64,000 nucleotides of DNA from the NCBI RefSeq assembly GCF_900095265.1, contig NZ_LT607670.1, forward strand, positions 62,001 to 126,000, given 5' to 3'. Source of the stretch: Janthinobacterium sp. UMAB-56 (lineage in GTDB: Bacteria; Pseudomonadota; Gammaproteobacteria; Burkholderiales; Burkholderiaceae_D). The number at the start of each line of letters is the position of its first letter. Within the stretch, counting starts at the first letter, position 1. The notes below the pieces were generated by a model. The model searched no databases. It saw only the letters and a list, made by a program, of their open reading frames with translations, and was not told where the DNA came from. Shown piece by piece: positions 51,965 through 61,421 of this stretch. The translations under genes were made by a program, and so were the position numbers.

Positions 51965-52588
51965 ATGGCCGCACCGCAACGCCTCACCGACCGCAAGCGC
52001 GTCGCCATCGTCGATGCCGCCATCGCCGAGTTCCGCGAGCACGGTTTTGATGCGACCAGCATGGACAGGATCGCCGCCACGGCCGCCGTTTCCAAGCGTA
52101 CCGTGTACAACCATTTCCCCAGCAAGGACGAACTGTTCGCGGAAATCCTGCAGCGCATGTGGGAAAGCAGCGTGGCCCAGCCCGCCGTACCCTACGTTGC
52201 CGACCGGCCGTTGCGCCCGCAGGTGCTGGCCCTGGTCGAGCAAAAAATGGTCTTGCTGTGCGACGCGGCATTCATCGACCTGGCGCGCGTGATCTTTGGC
52301 GAAACCATCCACTCGCCCGAACGCGCGCAAGCCATGGTGGCGCGCCTGAATGAAAAGGAAACGGGCTTGAATATCTGGATCCGCGCAGCGCAGCAAGATG
52401 GGCGCATCAAGGCGGGCGAGACGCTGGAAGTGGCGCACCTGCTGATGTCGCCACTGAAGACCTTTGCCTTCTGGCCGCAGGTCACCCTCGGTGAGCCGCT
52501 GCTGGGTCCGACACGCCGACGCGAAGTGACGGAGCTGGCCGTCGATATCTTCCTGTGCTACTACGGCGTGACAAAACACACGGCATAA
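51965..52588 (+). CDS. TetR family transcriptional regulator
   Basis: A 207-residue TetR repressor. HTH: RVAIVDAAIAEFREHGFDATSMDRIAATAAVSKRTVYNHFPSKDELFAEILQRMW (about 11-65), then a C-terminal ligand domain of the AcrR_C/TetR_C type. ATG at 51965 with AAAGGAG at 12 bases is chosen over an in-frame extension from 51509. It overlaps the 3' end of the convergent BNR gene by 28 bases. Confidence 0.92.
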   Translation: MAAPQRLTDRKRVAIVDAAIAEFREHGFDATSMDRIAATAAVSKRTVYNHFPSKDELFAEILQRMWESSVAQPAVPYVADRPLRPQVLALVEQKMVLLCDAAFIDLARVIFGETIHSPERAQAMVARLNEKETGLNIWIRAAQQDGRIKAGETLEVAHLLMSPLKTFAFWPQVTLGEPLLGPTRRREVTELAVDIFLCYYGVTKHTA

Positions 52589-53600
52589 ACGGGCAGCAAG
52601 TGGGCAGACAGCGTCTGCCAATGCTCGCCCTCATCGCCGGAATACCAGGCGCCGCCCGTGGTCGAGGCCATCAGCAGACTGCGCCCGTCGTCGGCCAGCG
52701 CCAGCCCGTGGCGGCAGACCAGGTCGTAGCAATGCTGCTGCGGCAATCCCTCGCGCAAGACCTCGAACGTTTTCCCGCCATCGCGCGTGCGCGTCATGGC
52801 CAGCGCGCCGTCCTGCGGAATGCGCAACACGTCCGACTGCGCCGGCACGAACCAGGCCGTGTCGCCATCGCGCGGATGCACGGCCACGGCAAAGCCGAAA
52901 TGCGACAGCGGCGCCGTGCTCACTTCCTGCCAGTGCCAGCCGGCATTGCGCGAACGCCAGATGCCGTTATGGTGCTGGCACCACAGCGCGTCCGGCGCGC
53001 CGGCGCTGCGCACGATGCGGTGCGGGTCTTGCACGGCCTCGTTTTCATCGAGCTCGGGCGGCATGTAATCGGCGCGCATGCCCGTCGCGCTCAAGCCCCA
53101 GCTGGCGCCGCCATCGACCGTTTGCCAGACGCCGCCGCAAGACATGCCGACCAGCACCTTGCTGCTGTCGCGCGGGTCGACGCAAATGCTGTGGATGCCG
53201 GGCACGTCGTAGCCGCCGCCAAACCACTGCGCCCGCTGCGGCACGTTCCACAAGGATTCCACCAGCTGCCAGCTGTCGCCGCGGTCGCCAGAGACCAGAT
53301 TTGCCGCAAGGTCCAGTCCACGCTATCGCTGCTGTCCTCGGGCTTGGCCGGATAGGCGGGCACGGCGATCTCTTGCCATGTCGAACTATCCCGCTCAAGG
53401 CGGTGCAGCTTGGCGCCAAAGTGGCCCAGATTCAGGGCTGCGTACAGGGTGCCGTCGCGGCCATCGTGCAGCAGCATGGAGACCGGGTCGCCGGCGAATT
53501 GCACCAGCGCCAGCTGCCAGGCGCCGGCCGCATCGACATCGAACTGGAACAGCCCCTTGCGGGTGCCGAGATACGCGCGCTGCGCCATGCCTGCTCCCAT
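52561..53600 (-). pseudogene. BNR-repeat sialidase-like/beta-propeller protein, frameshifted
   Basis: Two reading frames together make one protein. Frame one (53600 to about 53295) reads MGAGMAQRAYLGTRKGLFQFDVD...LYAALNLGHFGAKLHRL...VDWTLRQIWSL; frame two (from about 53295 down to 52561) reads SGDRGDSWQLVESLWNVPQRAQWFGGGYDVPGIHSICVDPRD...FCVTP-like end with BNR boxes (SWGLSATG, RSRNAGWHW, GEHWQTLS). From memory of the family, about 20 residues that usually join QIWSL to the RSGDRG box are missing too, so a small out-of-frame deletion is likely. A GGAGG lies 6 bases before ATG 53600. It may be inactive or a sequencing error. Confidence 0.8.
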
Positions 53601-53602
53601 GA

Positions 53603-53872
53603 TTAACCTCCGGAAAGTGCCTGCAAGATATACACCTGACTGTCGGGCCGCAAGACGTCGTCGAGTTCGCGCCGCTCGCGGCAGCGCGCGCCATCGATGA
53701 AGATCAGCACATTGGGACGCAGCGCACCCTGCTCGTCGAGCACATAGCCACGCAGGCGCGGCTGCTGGACAAACGCGCTTTCCAAGGCGGCGCGCAGACG
53801 TGGCGCGGCCACCTCCACGGTGGGAACGTCGAGGAAACGTGATAATTGTTGAGTAAAATGCAAGTGCGCCAT
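53603..53872 (-). CDS. MoaD/ThiS family sulfur-carrier-like protein
   Basis: An 89-residue ubiquitin-like protein: MAHLHFTQQLSRFLDVPTVEVAAPRLRAALESAFVQQPRLRGYVLDEQGALRPNVLIFIDGARCRE and the C-terminal ALSGG, which ends in the Gly-Gly tail needed for thiocarboxylation or conjugation. The gene ends two bases before the BNR-protein start and provides its Shine-Dalgarno, so the two are coupled. The other MoaD genes are not here; its E1 could be any MoeB in the genome. Confidence 0.85.
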   Translation of the reverse strand: MAHLHFTQQLSRFLDVPTVEVAAPRLRAALESAFVQQPRLRGYVLDEQGALRPNVLIFIDGARCRERRELDDVLRPDSQVYILQALSGG

Positions 53873-53974
53873 GTTGCCTTCGACGTCATCGGCCTGGACT
53901 CATTCTAGTCCGCTTTGCCAGCGATACAATGGCGCATGGCCTAAAATAGGGTCGAGCACACAAGGAGGCCAGGC

Positions 53975-54286
53975 ATGACGATTACCCCGGAAGAACTAGC
54001 GGTGCTGATGCAGGAAGTGGAAGTGGCCGATCCCATCGATTTTGCCGACCTGCCCTTCAACGAGCAGGAATTGCGCGGGCTGATCGCCAACCACCTGTGC
54101 GAGATGGCCGACGCCATGGAAAGTTTCAGCCCGGAAGACCGCAACCTGGCCTTGCTGGCCGTGGCGGCCAAGCTGGTGCTGGAAAACCTGGTGCTGCACG
54201 TACAGTTGCTGCGCCGTCACGGCTTGCCCGTGAGCGACAGCGTGGACGCGCTGCTGCAGCGGCTCAAGGGCGGCAAGCTGTCCTGA
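53975..54286 (+). CDS. Conserved hypothetical protein
   Basis: A 103-residue acidic helical protein (MTITPEELAVLMQEVEVADPIDFADLPFNEQELRGLIANHLCEMADAMESFSPEDRNLALLAVAAKLVLENLVLHVQLL). AAGGAGG lies 7 bases before ATG 53975, so it is expressed. No membrane segment or signal peptide. It converges with the ferredoxin gene (one-base gap). I do not recognise its family. Confidence 0.75.
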   Translation: MTITPEELAVLMQEVEVADPIDFADLPFNEQELRGLIANHLCEMADAMESFSPEDRNLALLAVAAKLVLENLVLHVQLLRRHGLPVSDSVDALLQRLKGGKLS

Positions 54287-54287
54287 G

Positions 54288-54575
54288 TCAGACACGCACG
54301 GCGCGCGCCTGCACGGTAAGATCGCTTTCGGCCACGGCCACGCAGGGCAGGATGTAGCCGTCGAGCCGTTCATCGGGGCTGATGCCGGGCCAGTCCACCG
54401 TGTAGCGTATCTTTCCTTCTGGCATGTGGCACAGGCAGGTACGGCAGGTGCCGTTGCGGCAGGAGCTGAGCAGGCGGATGCCTGCCAGCTCGGCGGCGGC
54501 CAGCACGGTAGTGCCGGCCTCGGCCGTGAATTGCCAGTCTTGAGGGACGATAGTGATGGTAAAGGGCGCGCTCAT
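54288..54575 (-). CDS. Plant-type [2Fe-2S] ferredoxin
   Basis: A 95-residue ferredoxin. The cluster motif C-x4-C-x2-C is SSCRNGTCRTCLC (about 38-49) with the fourth Cys in YILPCVAV (about 76). Lacking a signal, it is cytoplasmic. It follows the Gfo/Idh/MocA gene by nine bases, so it may be the last gene of the sugar operon, for an oxidation step; that link is inference. Confidence 0.88.
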   Translation of the reverse strand: MSAPFTITIVPQDWQFTAEAGTTVLAAAELAGIRLLSSCRNGTCRTCLCHMPEGKIRYTVDWPGISPDERLDGYILPCVAVAESDLTVQARAVRV

Positions 54576-54584
54576 GCGCCCAGT

Positions 54585-55736
54585 TTAACAGTCCGCCAAG
54601 GTGGTCCAGCTGGCGCCCGCCGCATGACTGCGCAGCACGGCCTCGGCAAAGGCCAGGCCCGCCACGCCATCGGCCACCGTGGGCAGCCAGCGCGCCGCTT
54701 CCGGTATCGGTGCCCCCGCCTGCAGGGCGCGGATACGCAAGGCGGCATCCAGATACAGCTGGGCAAAAGCTTCCAGATAGCCTTCCGGATGGCCGGCCGG
54801 CACGCGCGTGGCGTGGCGCGCGGCCGCACTGTCGACCCGGCCCGGGCGCAGCAGTTGGCGGTTGCCACCCTGCGGCGTATACCACAGTGCATTCGGCTGT
54901 TCCTGGTCAAAGTCCAGTTGCGCCTTGCTGCCGAACAGGCGCAGACGCACCGTGTTTTCGCAACCGGTCGCCACCTGGCTGGCCCACAGGGTTCCCTTGG
55001 CGCCATTCGAATAGCGCAGCATCACCTGCACATGGTCGTCCAGGGTGCGATTCGGAACAAAAGTCGACAGTTCCGCCAGCACGGCGTGCGGCGTGAGTCC
55101 GCTAACGAATTGCGCCAGGTGATATGCGTGCAAGCCCACGTCAAGCAGGGTGCCGCCGGGGCCGGCCTTGTGCGGGTCGTTATGCCAGTTGCCCTCGTTC
55201 ATGCCGCCAGCCGCGATGGCATCGGCCAGCCAGTCCTGCGAATACTCGACTTGCACGAGGCGCAGCTCGCCGATCTCGCCCGCCTCGACCATGGCTTTCG
55301 CATGGCGCAGCAAGGGGTAGCCGCTGTAGGTATGCGTGAGCGCAAACAGCAGATTTTTCTGCTGCGCCAGCGCCGCCAGCGCCTGGCCTTGCGCCAGAGA
55401 GATGCCCAGCGGCTTGTCGCAAATCACGTGGATGCCCGCTTCCAGGAACGCCGTCGCGACGGGTGCATGCAAGTGATTCGGCGTGACGATGGCCACCGCC
55501 TCGATGCCGTCCGCCCTGGCAGCCTCCGCCTGCGCCATGGCGCGGTAATCGCTGTAGCAGCGCCCTGGCGCCAGGTGCAGCGCGGCGCCGCTGTCGCGCG
55601 CACGCAGCGGATCGGACGACAGGGCGCCCGCCACCAGTTCATACTGGTCATCGATGCGCGCCGCAATACGGTGCACGGCGCCGATGAATGCGCCCTGCCC
55701 GCCCCCTACCATGCCCAGCCGTAAGCGTCGCTGCAT
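54585..55736 (-). CDS. Gfo/Idh/MocA family oxidoreductase
   Basis: A 383-residue NAD(P)-dependent sugar oxidoreductase. The Rossmann loop is LGMVGGGQGAFIGAVHR (about 7-23), then AVAIVTPNHLHAPVATAFLEAGIHVICDKPLG with Lys of the (E/D)KP motif. The C-terminal domain has GGTLLDVGLHAYHLAQFVSG with the catalytic His. It starts nine bases after the isomerase. Likely oxidises the sugar, or sugar ring carbon, imported by the operon. Confidence 0.9.
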   Translation of the reverse strand: MQRRLRLGMVGGGQGAFIGAVHRIAARIDDQYELVAGALSSDPLRARDSGAALHLAPGRCYSDYRAMAQAEAARADGIEAVAIVTPNHLHAPVATAFLEAGIHVICDKPLGISLAQGQALAALAQQKNLLFALTHTYSGYPLLRHAKAMVEAGEIGELRLVQVEYSQDWLADAIAAGGMNEGNWHNDPHKAGPGGTLLDVGLHAYHLAQFVSGLTPHAVLAELSTFVPNRTLDDHVQVMLRYSNGAKGTLWASQVATGCENTVRLRLFGSKAQLDFDQEQPNALWYTPQGGNRQLLRPGRVDSAAARHATRVPAGHPEGYLEAFAQLYLDAALRIRALQAGAPIPEAARWLPTVADGVAGLAFAEAVLRSHAAGASWTTLADC

Positions 55737-55745
55737 GTCGTTTCC

Positions 55746-56798
55746 TTATTTCAAGCCAAGCAAGTGATGGATTTGATCCTGATCAACCACACTGGCGGCG
55801 AAATCGTCGAACGCCCGTTCGGCCACGTGGATGATGTGCTCGCGAATGAAGCGGGCCCCTTCGGCCGCGCCATCTTGCGGGTGTTTCAGACAGCATTCCC
55901 ACTCCAGCACGGCCCAGCCCGGAAAATCGTATTGCGCCATCTTCGAAAAGATCGCCTTGAAATCGATCTGCCCATCGCCCAGCGAGCGGAAGCGCCCGGC
56001 CCGGTCTTGCCAGTCGCCATAGCCGCCATACACGCCCTGGCGCCCGTTGGGCCGAAATTCCGCATCTTTTACATGGAAGGCCTTGATGCGCGCGTGATAA
56101 ATGTCGATGAAGGCCAGGTAATCGAGCTGCTGCAGCACGAAGTGGCTGGGGTCATACAGGATGGAGGCGCGCGGGTGATCGTTGACGGCGGCCAGGAAGC
56201 GCTCGAACGTCACGCCGTCATGCAAGTCCTCGCCCGGATGCAATTCATAGCAGAGGTCCACGCCGGCCGCATCGAAGGCGTCGAGGATGGGCAGCCAGCG
56301 TTTGGCCAATTCCGCGAATGCCGTTTCCACCAGGCCGGCGGGGCGTTGCGGCCACGGGTACAGGTAGGGCCAGGCCAGCGCGCCTGAAAACGTCACGTGC
56401 GCCTGCAAACCCAGGCGCTGCGAGGCGCTTGCCGCCCACAGCAGTTGCTGCGTGGCCCAGGCCGTGCGGGCAGCGGGATCGCCACGCACGTGCTCGGGCG
56501 CAAAGCCATCGAACAGGGTGTCGTAGGCGGGATGCACGGCGATCAGCTGGCCTTGCAAATGCGTCGACAATTCGCTCACTTGCAAGCCGTGGCGCGCCAG
56601 CAAGGCCACCACGTCGTCGCAATACTGCTGGCTGTTGGCCGCCTGCTCCAGGTCGAACAAGCGCGGCGCCGTGGGCAGTTGCAAGCCCTTGTAGCCCAGG
56701 CCGGCCGCCCATTGCGCCAGGTGCTCAAGCGAGTCGAACGGCGGTTCATCGCCGAGAAACTGGGCCAGGAAAATGGCCGGGCCCTGAAGGGTTTTCAT
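55746..56798 (-). CDS. Sugar phosphate isomerase/epimerase (xylose isomerase-like TIM barrel)
   Basis: A 350-residue AP endonuclease-2 fold protein. Marks are LEHLAQWAAGLGYKGLQLPTA near the start, the metal ligands Glu in LCYELHPGEDLHDG, Asp/His in SILYDPSHFVLQQLDYLAFID, His in RIKAFHVKDAEFRPNGRQGVYGGYGDW and Glu in AVLEWECCLKHP. ATG at 56798 is preferred to an extension that reads through the upstream hairpin. With the Gfo/Idh/MocA gene it forms a common sugar/inositol-catabolism pair. Confidence 0.88.
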   Translation of the reverse strand: MKTLQGPAIFLAQFLGDEPPFDSLEHLAQWAAGLGYKGLQLPTAPRLFDLEQAANSQQYCDDVVALLARHGLQVSELSTHLQGQLIAVHPAYDTLFDGFAPEHVRGDPAARTAWATQQLLWAASASQRLGLQAHVTFSGALAWPYLYPWPQRPAGLVETAFAELAKRWLPILDAFDAAGVDLCYELHPGEDLHDGVTFERFLAAVNDHPRASILYDPSHFVLQQLDYLAFIDIYHARIKAFHVKDAEFRPNGRQGVYGGYGDWQDRAGRFRSLGDGQIDFKAIFSKMAQYDFPGWAVLEWECCLKHPQDGAAEGARFIREHIIHVAERAFDDFAASVVDQDQIHHLLGLK

Positions 56799-56823
56799 AT
56801 CAATGTCCTGTTGGCTGAAAGCC

Positions 56824-56850
56824 GGGGTCAGACCCGCCGGGTCTGACCCC
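56824..56850. repeat. REP-like perfect hairpin between SBP and isomerase genes
   Basis: GGGGTCAGACCC (56824-56835), loop GCC, GGGTCTGACCCC (56839-56850): exact 12-base stem. It lies 5 bases after the SBP stop and 26 bases before the isomerase start, the same place as REP units after E. coli malE. There is no T-run on the minus strand, so it probably stabilises the upstream SBP mRNA. It may be one copy of a dispersed family in this genome. Confidence 0.7.
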
Positions 56851-56855
56851 ATAAT

Positions 56856-57833
56856 TTAAAAAGGCGAGTTCGGAAAGTAGAACTGCTTGGCGTTCTCGCG
56901 CGTAATCAGCACCGAGGGGATGATCGTATTGGCTGGCAATTTATCCCCTTTCAGGCGCGCTTCCGTCGTCAGCTTGATGGCGTCGTACATGAACTTGGGC
57001 GAGTAAGACACGTCGGCCACGATCAGCGGGTCGGAGCCATCCATGATTTTCTTGACGGCACCCTTCGCGCCCGCGCCGCCGAATACTTGCTTGATGTCCG
57101 TGCGCTTGGCTTGTGCGATGGCTTTTTGCACGCCGATGGCCATGTCGTCATCGGCGGCCCATACGGCGTCGATGTGCTTGAAGCGGGTCAGATAATCCTG
57201 CATCACCTTGAAGGCATCGTCGCGGTTCCAGTTGCCGTACTTGGCATCGAGAACCTTGATCTCGGGATGGCCCTTCATCACGGCGGAAAACGCGTCGTAG
57301 CGCTCGTTGTCCAGCGTGGTCGGCATGCCGCGCAGCACGACGATATTGCCCTTGCCGTTCAGGCTTTTCGCCAGATACTCGGCCGGCAGCTTGCCAAACG
57401 CCGTATTGTCGCCGGCGATGTAGGCATCCTGCGACTGCGTGTTCGTCAAGCCCCGGTCCACCACGGTGACATACACGCCCTTGTTTTTCACTTGCGCCAC
57501 GGGCTGCGTCAGCGAGGCCGACTCGATGGGGAAGATCACCAGGGTGTTGATCTTGTTCACCGTCAACATGTCCTGCAACTGGTTCGCCTGCTCGGGCGCC
57601 GTGGCGGCCGTCTTGACGATGATTTTCAGTCCCGGATGGGCTTTTTCCAGCTCCGCCTTGGCCTGGTTCGCCCACCACACGATGCCCGACGTAAAACTGT
57701 GCGTCGCCGTGGGAATGGCCACGCCGACGACGAGCTTGTCAGCGGCCTGCGCCTGCGCACTCGGCAGCGCCCACGCCTGCATCACCAGCACTGCCATCCC
57801 TGCTACCCCTGCTACCCGTTTAAAGCTCTTCAT
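56856..57833 (-). CDS. Sugar ABC transporter periplasmic binding protein
   Basis: A 325-residue PBP1-type protein. Signal peptide: MKSFKRVAGVAGMAVLVMQAWALPSAQAQA. The lobe pattern DKLVVGVAIPTATHSFTSGIVWWANQAKAELEK, then IFPIESASLTQPVAQVKNKGVYVTVVDRG and VWAADDDMAIGVQKAI, is that of ribose/xylose binding proteins. ATG at 57833 with GGAGAG 8 bases upstream. It follows the permease gene. Substrate is not determined by sequence. Confidence 0.92.
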   Translation of the reverse strand: MKSFKRVAGVAGMAVLVMQAWALPSAQAQAADKLVVGVAIPTATHSFTSGIVWWANQAKAELEKAHPGLKIIVKTAATAPEQANQLQDMLTVNKINTLVIFPIESASLTQPVAQVKNKGVYVTVVDRGLTNTQSQDAYIAGDNTAFGKLPAEYLAKSLNGKGNIVVLRGMPTTLDNERYDAFSAVMKGHPEIKVLDAKYGNWNRDDAFKVMQDYLTRFKHIDAVWAADDDMAIGVQKAIAQAKRTDIKQVFGGAGAKGAVKKIMDGSDPLIVADVSYSPKFMYDAIKLTTEARLKGDKLPANTIIPSVLITRENAKQFYFPNSPF

Positions 57834-57894
57834 GCTGCTCTCCTCCAAGGTTGTGGGCGCCCGTTGGCAGCCCTTTCAGAACGCCGCTGTGTTT

Positions 57895-58914
57895 TTATTT
57901 GCGGCCTCGCTGCAGGAAGGCGACGGCGATGATCACCACGCCTTGCACTGCGGCATTCAGGTAGACACTGATGATGCTGGTCAAATTCAGGATATTGCTG
58001 ATCACGGAGAGCAGGATGGCGCCGATCACTGTACCGACGATGCGGCCCTCGCCGCCCTTCAGGGCCGTGCCGCCCACCACGACGGCGGCGATCGCTTCCA
58101 GTTCCCACAGCAAGCCCGTCGTCGGCGTGGCCGAGCCCAGGCGCGGCACGTAGAGCACCGTGGCGATGCCCACGCACACGCCCAGCAACATGTAAGTGGC
58201 GATTTTGACCTTGTCGACATTGATGGCCGCATAGCGCGCCACTTGCTCATTGGAACCAATCGCCTGCACATGGCGGCCAAAGGTCGTGCGGTTGAGGATG
58301 ATGGCGCCGGCCGCCGCGACAAACAGGAAGATCCAGATCGGAATCGGCGCGCCCAGCACGCTGGTGTAATACACGGGGCTGTACAGCTCGGACAGGGTGG
58401 CGTCCAGGGTCAGGGCGCCGCCATCGGCCAGGTAGGTCAATACGGCGCGGAAGATGCCAAGCGTTCCCAGTGTGACGATGAACGGTTCGATATTGCCCTT
58501 GCTGATCAACAGCCCATGCATCAGGCCAAAGCCGGCGCCCAACACCAGCGCCATGGCGATGCCCAGCACCAGCATGGTGATGGGCGCCAGGTTGCCGCCT
58601 GCGCCTTGCGCCAGCGCATTCATGAAATAAATCATGCAACCGGCGATCAGGGCCGCCATCGAGCCGACGGACAGATCGATGCCACCGGAAATGATGACAA
58701 AAGTCATGCCCACGGCGATGATGCCGATGAAGGCCGTGCGCGTGAGCACATTCATCAGGTTGTCCACGGTGGCGAAGTCGCCGTTGAGCAAGGTGCCCGC
58801 GATGCACAGAGATAACAAGCCCAGCACGGGGCCAAAGCCCTTGATGCGCGCGCCGAAGCTGGCAACGGCGGCGGCGATAGGCGATACGGTGGTGTCAGTG
58901 CGTGCCGGTTGCAT
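57895..58914 (-). CDS. Sugar ABC transporter permease (RbsC-like)
   Basis: A 339-residue inner membrane permease. [38 protein letters not shown] is the RbsC/XylH family mark, with about ten helices and [27 protein letters not shown] and [25 protein letters not shown] in the C-terminal half. ATG at 58914 (MQPARTD) is used rather than the TTG at 58920. It overlaps the ATPase gene end by 20 bases. Confidence 0.93.
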   Translation of the reverse strand: MQPARTDTTVSPIAAAVASFGARIKGFGPVLGLLSLCIAGTLLNGDFATVDNLMNVLTRTAFIGIIAVGMTFVIISGGIDLSVGSMAALIAGCMIYFMNALAQGAGGNLAPITMLVLGIAMALVLGAGFGLMHGLLISKGNIEPFIVTLGTLGIFRAVLTYLADGGALTLDATLSELYSPVYYTSVLGAPIPIWIFLFVAAAGAIILNRTTFGRHVQAIGSNEQVARYAAINVDKVKIATYMLLGVCVGIATVLYVPRLGSATPTTGLLWELEAIAAVVVGGTALKGGEGRIVGTVIGAILLSVISNILNLTSIISVYLNAAVQGVVIIAVAFLQRGRK

Positions 58915-60382
58915 GGGCAATCAACTCCTCTTCGGTCAGGTGGTCAGCAGACAGGGTGGCTTGCAAGGTGCCGGCGCGCATCACCGCCACGCGGTGGCAC
59001 AGGCCGATCAATTCAATCAGTTCCGATGAAATGACGATCACGGCGCGCCCTTCGGCGGCCAGGCGGTGGATCAAAAAATAAATGTCGCGCTTGGCGCCCA
59101 CATCCACGCCACGGCTCGGCTCATCGAGCACGACGACACGCGGGTCCGAATGCAGGTATTTGGCCAGCGCCAGCTTTTGCTGGTTGCCGCCGGACAGCAT
59201 GCGCGCCCGGCTGTCGAGGTCGCCCGTGCGGATATTGAAGTCAAGCACGGCCTTGGCCAGCGCCGCTTTTTCCCTGGCGACATCGAGCCAGGGCCGCGCA
59301 TAGCGCTGCATCGTCATCATGGTGAGGTTTTCGCGCAGCCCCAGGTTCACGTGCAAGCCCTTGCCCTTGCGGTCTTCGCTCAGGTAGGTCATGCCGTGCT
59401 GCATGGCTTGCTTGGGTGTGCGGATGTCCACGGGCTGGCCATTGATCTCGATCAATCCGGCGCTGCGCTGGCGCAAGCCCAGCAAGGCCTCGAACGATTC
59501 CGTGCGCCCCGCGCCCACCAGGCCCGCAAAACCCAGCACTTCACCGGCGCGCACCTCGAACGACAGGTTTGTCGACCAGCCGGGCACGTACAGGCCGTCC
59601 ACTTTCAGTAGCACCGGCGCGTCTGGCACCAGCGGCACTTTCGCCGGGAACATGTCCGACAATTCGCGCCCCACCATCAAATTGGCCATCTGCTGGCGCG
59701 TCAGGCTGGCCGTCGGCTCGCGCGTGACGAAACGCCCGTCGCGCATGACGATGACTTCGTCCGTGTTGCGCTCCACTTCGTCGAGCTTGTGGGAAATATA
59801 CAAAATCGTGACACCATCCGCTTTCAACTGGGCCATGACGGCGAACAAGCGCTGGGTTTCCGAAGACGTCAGGGTGGCGGTCGGTTCATCCATGATCAGG
59901 AAGCGTGCGCGGCGCGACAGGGCCTTGGCGATTTCCACCAGTTGTTTCTCGGCCACGATCAGGTCACGGATTTTCGTCTCGGGAGACACGTCCAGGCCCA
60001 CCTGCTTCAGGTAGCGCGACGCTTCTTCGCGCATGGCCGCCTCATCTAACAGCCAGCCGCGCGTTTTTTCGTGGCCGAGGAACATGTTTTGTGCCACCGT
60101 CAGGTGCTCGGCCAGGTTGAATTCCTGGTGGATCAGCACGATACCGGCAGACTCCGCCGCACGCGAACTGCTGAAATGCCGTGGCTGGCCATCGATCAGC
60201 AACTGCCCTGCACTCACGCTCTCGTAGCCGGCGAGGATTTTCATCAGGGTCGACTTGCCGGCGCCATTTTCGCCCAGCAAGCCATACACGCGACCGGGCG
60301 ACAAGGTGAAACTGACGCCATGCAAGACGCGCACGGGGCCAAAATCCTTGCACACCCCTTCAAAACCGATGGCAACGCTCAC
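58895..60382 (-). CDS. Sugar ABC transporter ATP-binding protein (RbsA-like, two domains)
   Basis: A 495-residue duplicated ATPase. The first domain has Walker [16 protein letters not shown] (about 35-48) and [14 protein letters not shown] (Walker B). The second domain carries the degenerate P-loop [15 protein letters not shown], then [16 protein letters not shown] and [19 protein letters not shown]. This is the RbsA/XylG layout. Start is GTG at 60382, sharing one base with the LacI stop. Confidence 0.93.
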   Translation of the reverse strand: MSVAIGFEGVCKDFGPVRVLHGVSFTLSPGRVYGLLGENGAGKSTLMKILAGYESVSAGQLLIDGQPRHFSSSRAAESAGIVLIHQEFNLAEHLTVAQNMFLGHEKTRGWLLDEAAMREEASRYLKQVGLDVSPETKIRDLIVAEKQLVEIAKALSRRARFLIMDEPTATLTSSETQRLFAVMAQLKADGVTILYISHKLDEVERNTDEVIVMRDGRFVTREPTASLTRQQMANLMVGRELSDMFPAKVPLVPDAPVLLKVDGLYVPGWSTNLSFEVRAGEVLGFAGLVGAGRTESFEALLGLRQRSAGLIEINGQPVDIRTPKQAMQHGMTYLSEDRKGKGLHVNLGLRENLTMMTMQRYARPWLDVAREKAALAKAVLDFNIRTGDLDSRARMLSGGNQQKLALAKYLHSDPRVVVLDEPSRGVDVGAKRDIYFLIHRLAAEGRAVIVISSELIELIGLCHRVAVMRAGTLQATLSADHLTEEELIAHATGTH

Positions 60383-61407
60383 TATGCACTCCCTCGCAAA
60401 ATTAATCGGTGTTGCAGCAGCACGCCCGGCACCTGTGCTGCCGGGTCCGCCAAACGCAGCAGCAACAAGCGCGCCGCCGTCTCGCCCAGTTCGCGCATCG
60501 GCTGCGCGATGGTGGTGAGACCGGGCGCGATCTGCGCGGCGATGGCGATATCGTCGAAGCCGATGACAGCCACGTCTTGCGGCACGCGCTTGTGCAACTG
60601 GCGCAACGCGCTCAGCACGCCAATGGCCAGGGTGTCGGAAACGGCAAAGATGGCCGTCGGTGCATCGGGCTGCGCCATCATCCGCAACGTGGCGGCCGTG
60701 CCCGCTTCATAGTCGAGGCTTTGCACCGTGTGCACCCATTGCGGCTGCACGGGCAGGCCGGCGGCGGCCAGGGTGTCCAGGTAGCCTTGCTGGCGTTGCC
60801 GCGCGTACAGATAGCGCTCGTCGGAGTTGATCAGGCCGATGCGCGTATGGCCGCGCGACAGCAGATGCGCGACGGCGTCAGAGGCGGCGCGGTGATTGTC
60901 GATGCCGACATAGGGCACCGCCACGGCGGGATCGAATTCGCAGCACGCCACCCACGGCAGGCTGACGGATTCATGCGACAGGGCATGCTGCACCGTATCC
61001 GGGTCCAGGCAGATGGCGCCATCGGCGCGGTGCATGCGCAGCAAGTCGAAGTAGGAACGCTCGCGCCCCGCATCGGCGCCCGTGTCGCACAGCAGCACGA
61101 AATAGCCATGCTCGCGCGCCACCGTGTCGATGCCGCGCACGATCTGCGCATAAAACGGGTTACCCACGTCGGGCACCATGGTCAGCAGCATGCGGCTCTC
61201 GGCCGTGCGCAGGCTGCGCGCCAAATGGTTCATGCGGTAGCCGAGCGCCGCCACGGAGGCCAGCACCTTGTCGCGCGTGGGCGCCCGCACTCCTGCCTGC
61301 TCATTCATCACGCGCGAGACGGTGGCCACCGACACCCCCGCATGCGCGGCAACGGCGCTGATGGAAACGGTTTCTGTCGGCAAGGAAGAAGGAAAGGCTG
61401 GCGGCAT
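60382..61407 (-). CDS. LacI family regulator of the sugar ABC operon
   Basis: A 341-residue LacI regulator. HTH: SISAVAAHAGVSVATVSRVMNEQAGVRAPTRDKVLASVAALGYRMNHLARSLRTAESRMLL. Effector core: DGAICLDPDTVQHALSHESV and GLINSDERYLYARQRQQGYLDTL. ATG at 61407 is used (MPPAFPSS); an upstream extension runs through the operator. It is the first gene of the transporter operon with no gap, and a LacI operator palindrome lies 15 bases upstream, so it represses itself and the whole operon until the sugar is present. Confidence 0.93.
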   Translation of the reverse strand: MPPAFPSSLPTETVSISAVAAHAGVSVATVSRVMNEQAGVRAPTRDKVLASVAALGYRMNHLARSLRTAESRMLLTMVPDVGNPFYAQIVRGIDTVAREHGYFVLLCDTGADAGRERSYFDLLRMHRADGAICLDPDTVQHALSHESVSLPWVACCEFDPAVAVPYVGIDNHRAASDAVAHLLSRGHTRIGLINSDERYLYARQRQQGYLDTLAAAGLPVQPQWVHTVQSLDYEAGTAATLRMMAQPDAPTAIFAVSDTLAIGVLSALRQLHKRVPQDVAVIGFDDIAIAAQIAPGLTTIAQPMRELGETAARLLLLRLADPAAQVPGVLLQHRLILRGSA

Positions 61408-61421
61408 GGGGCTTAGAGATA

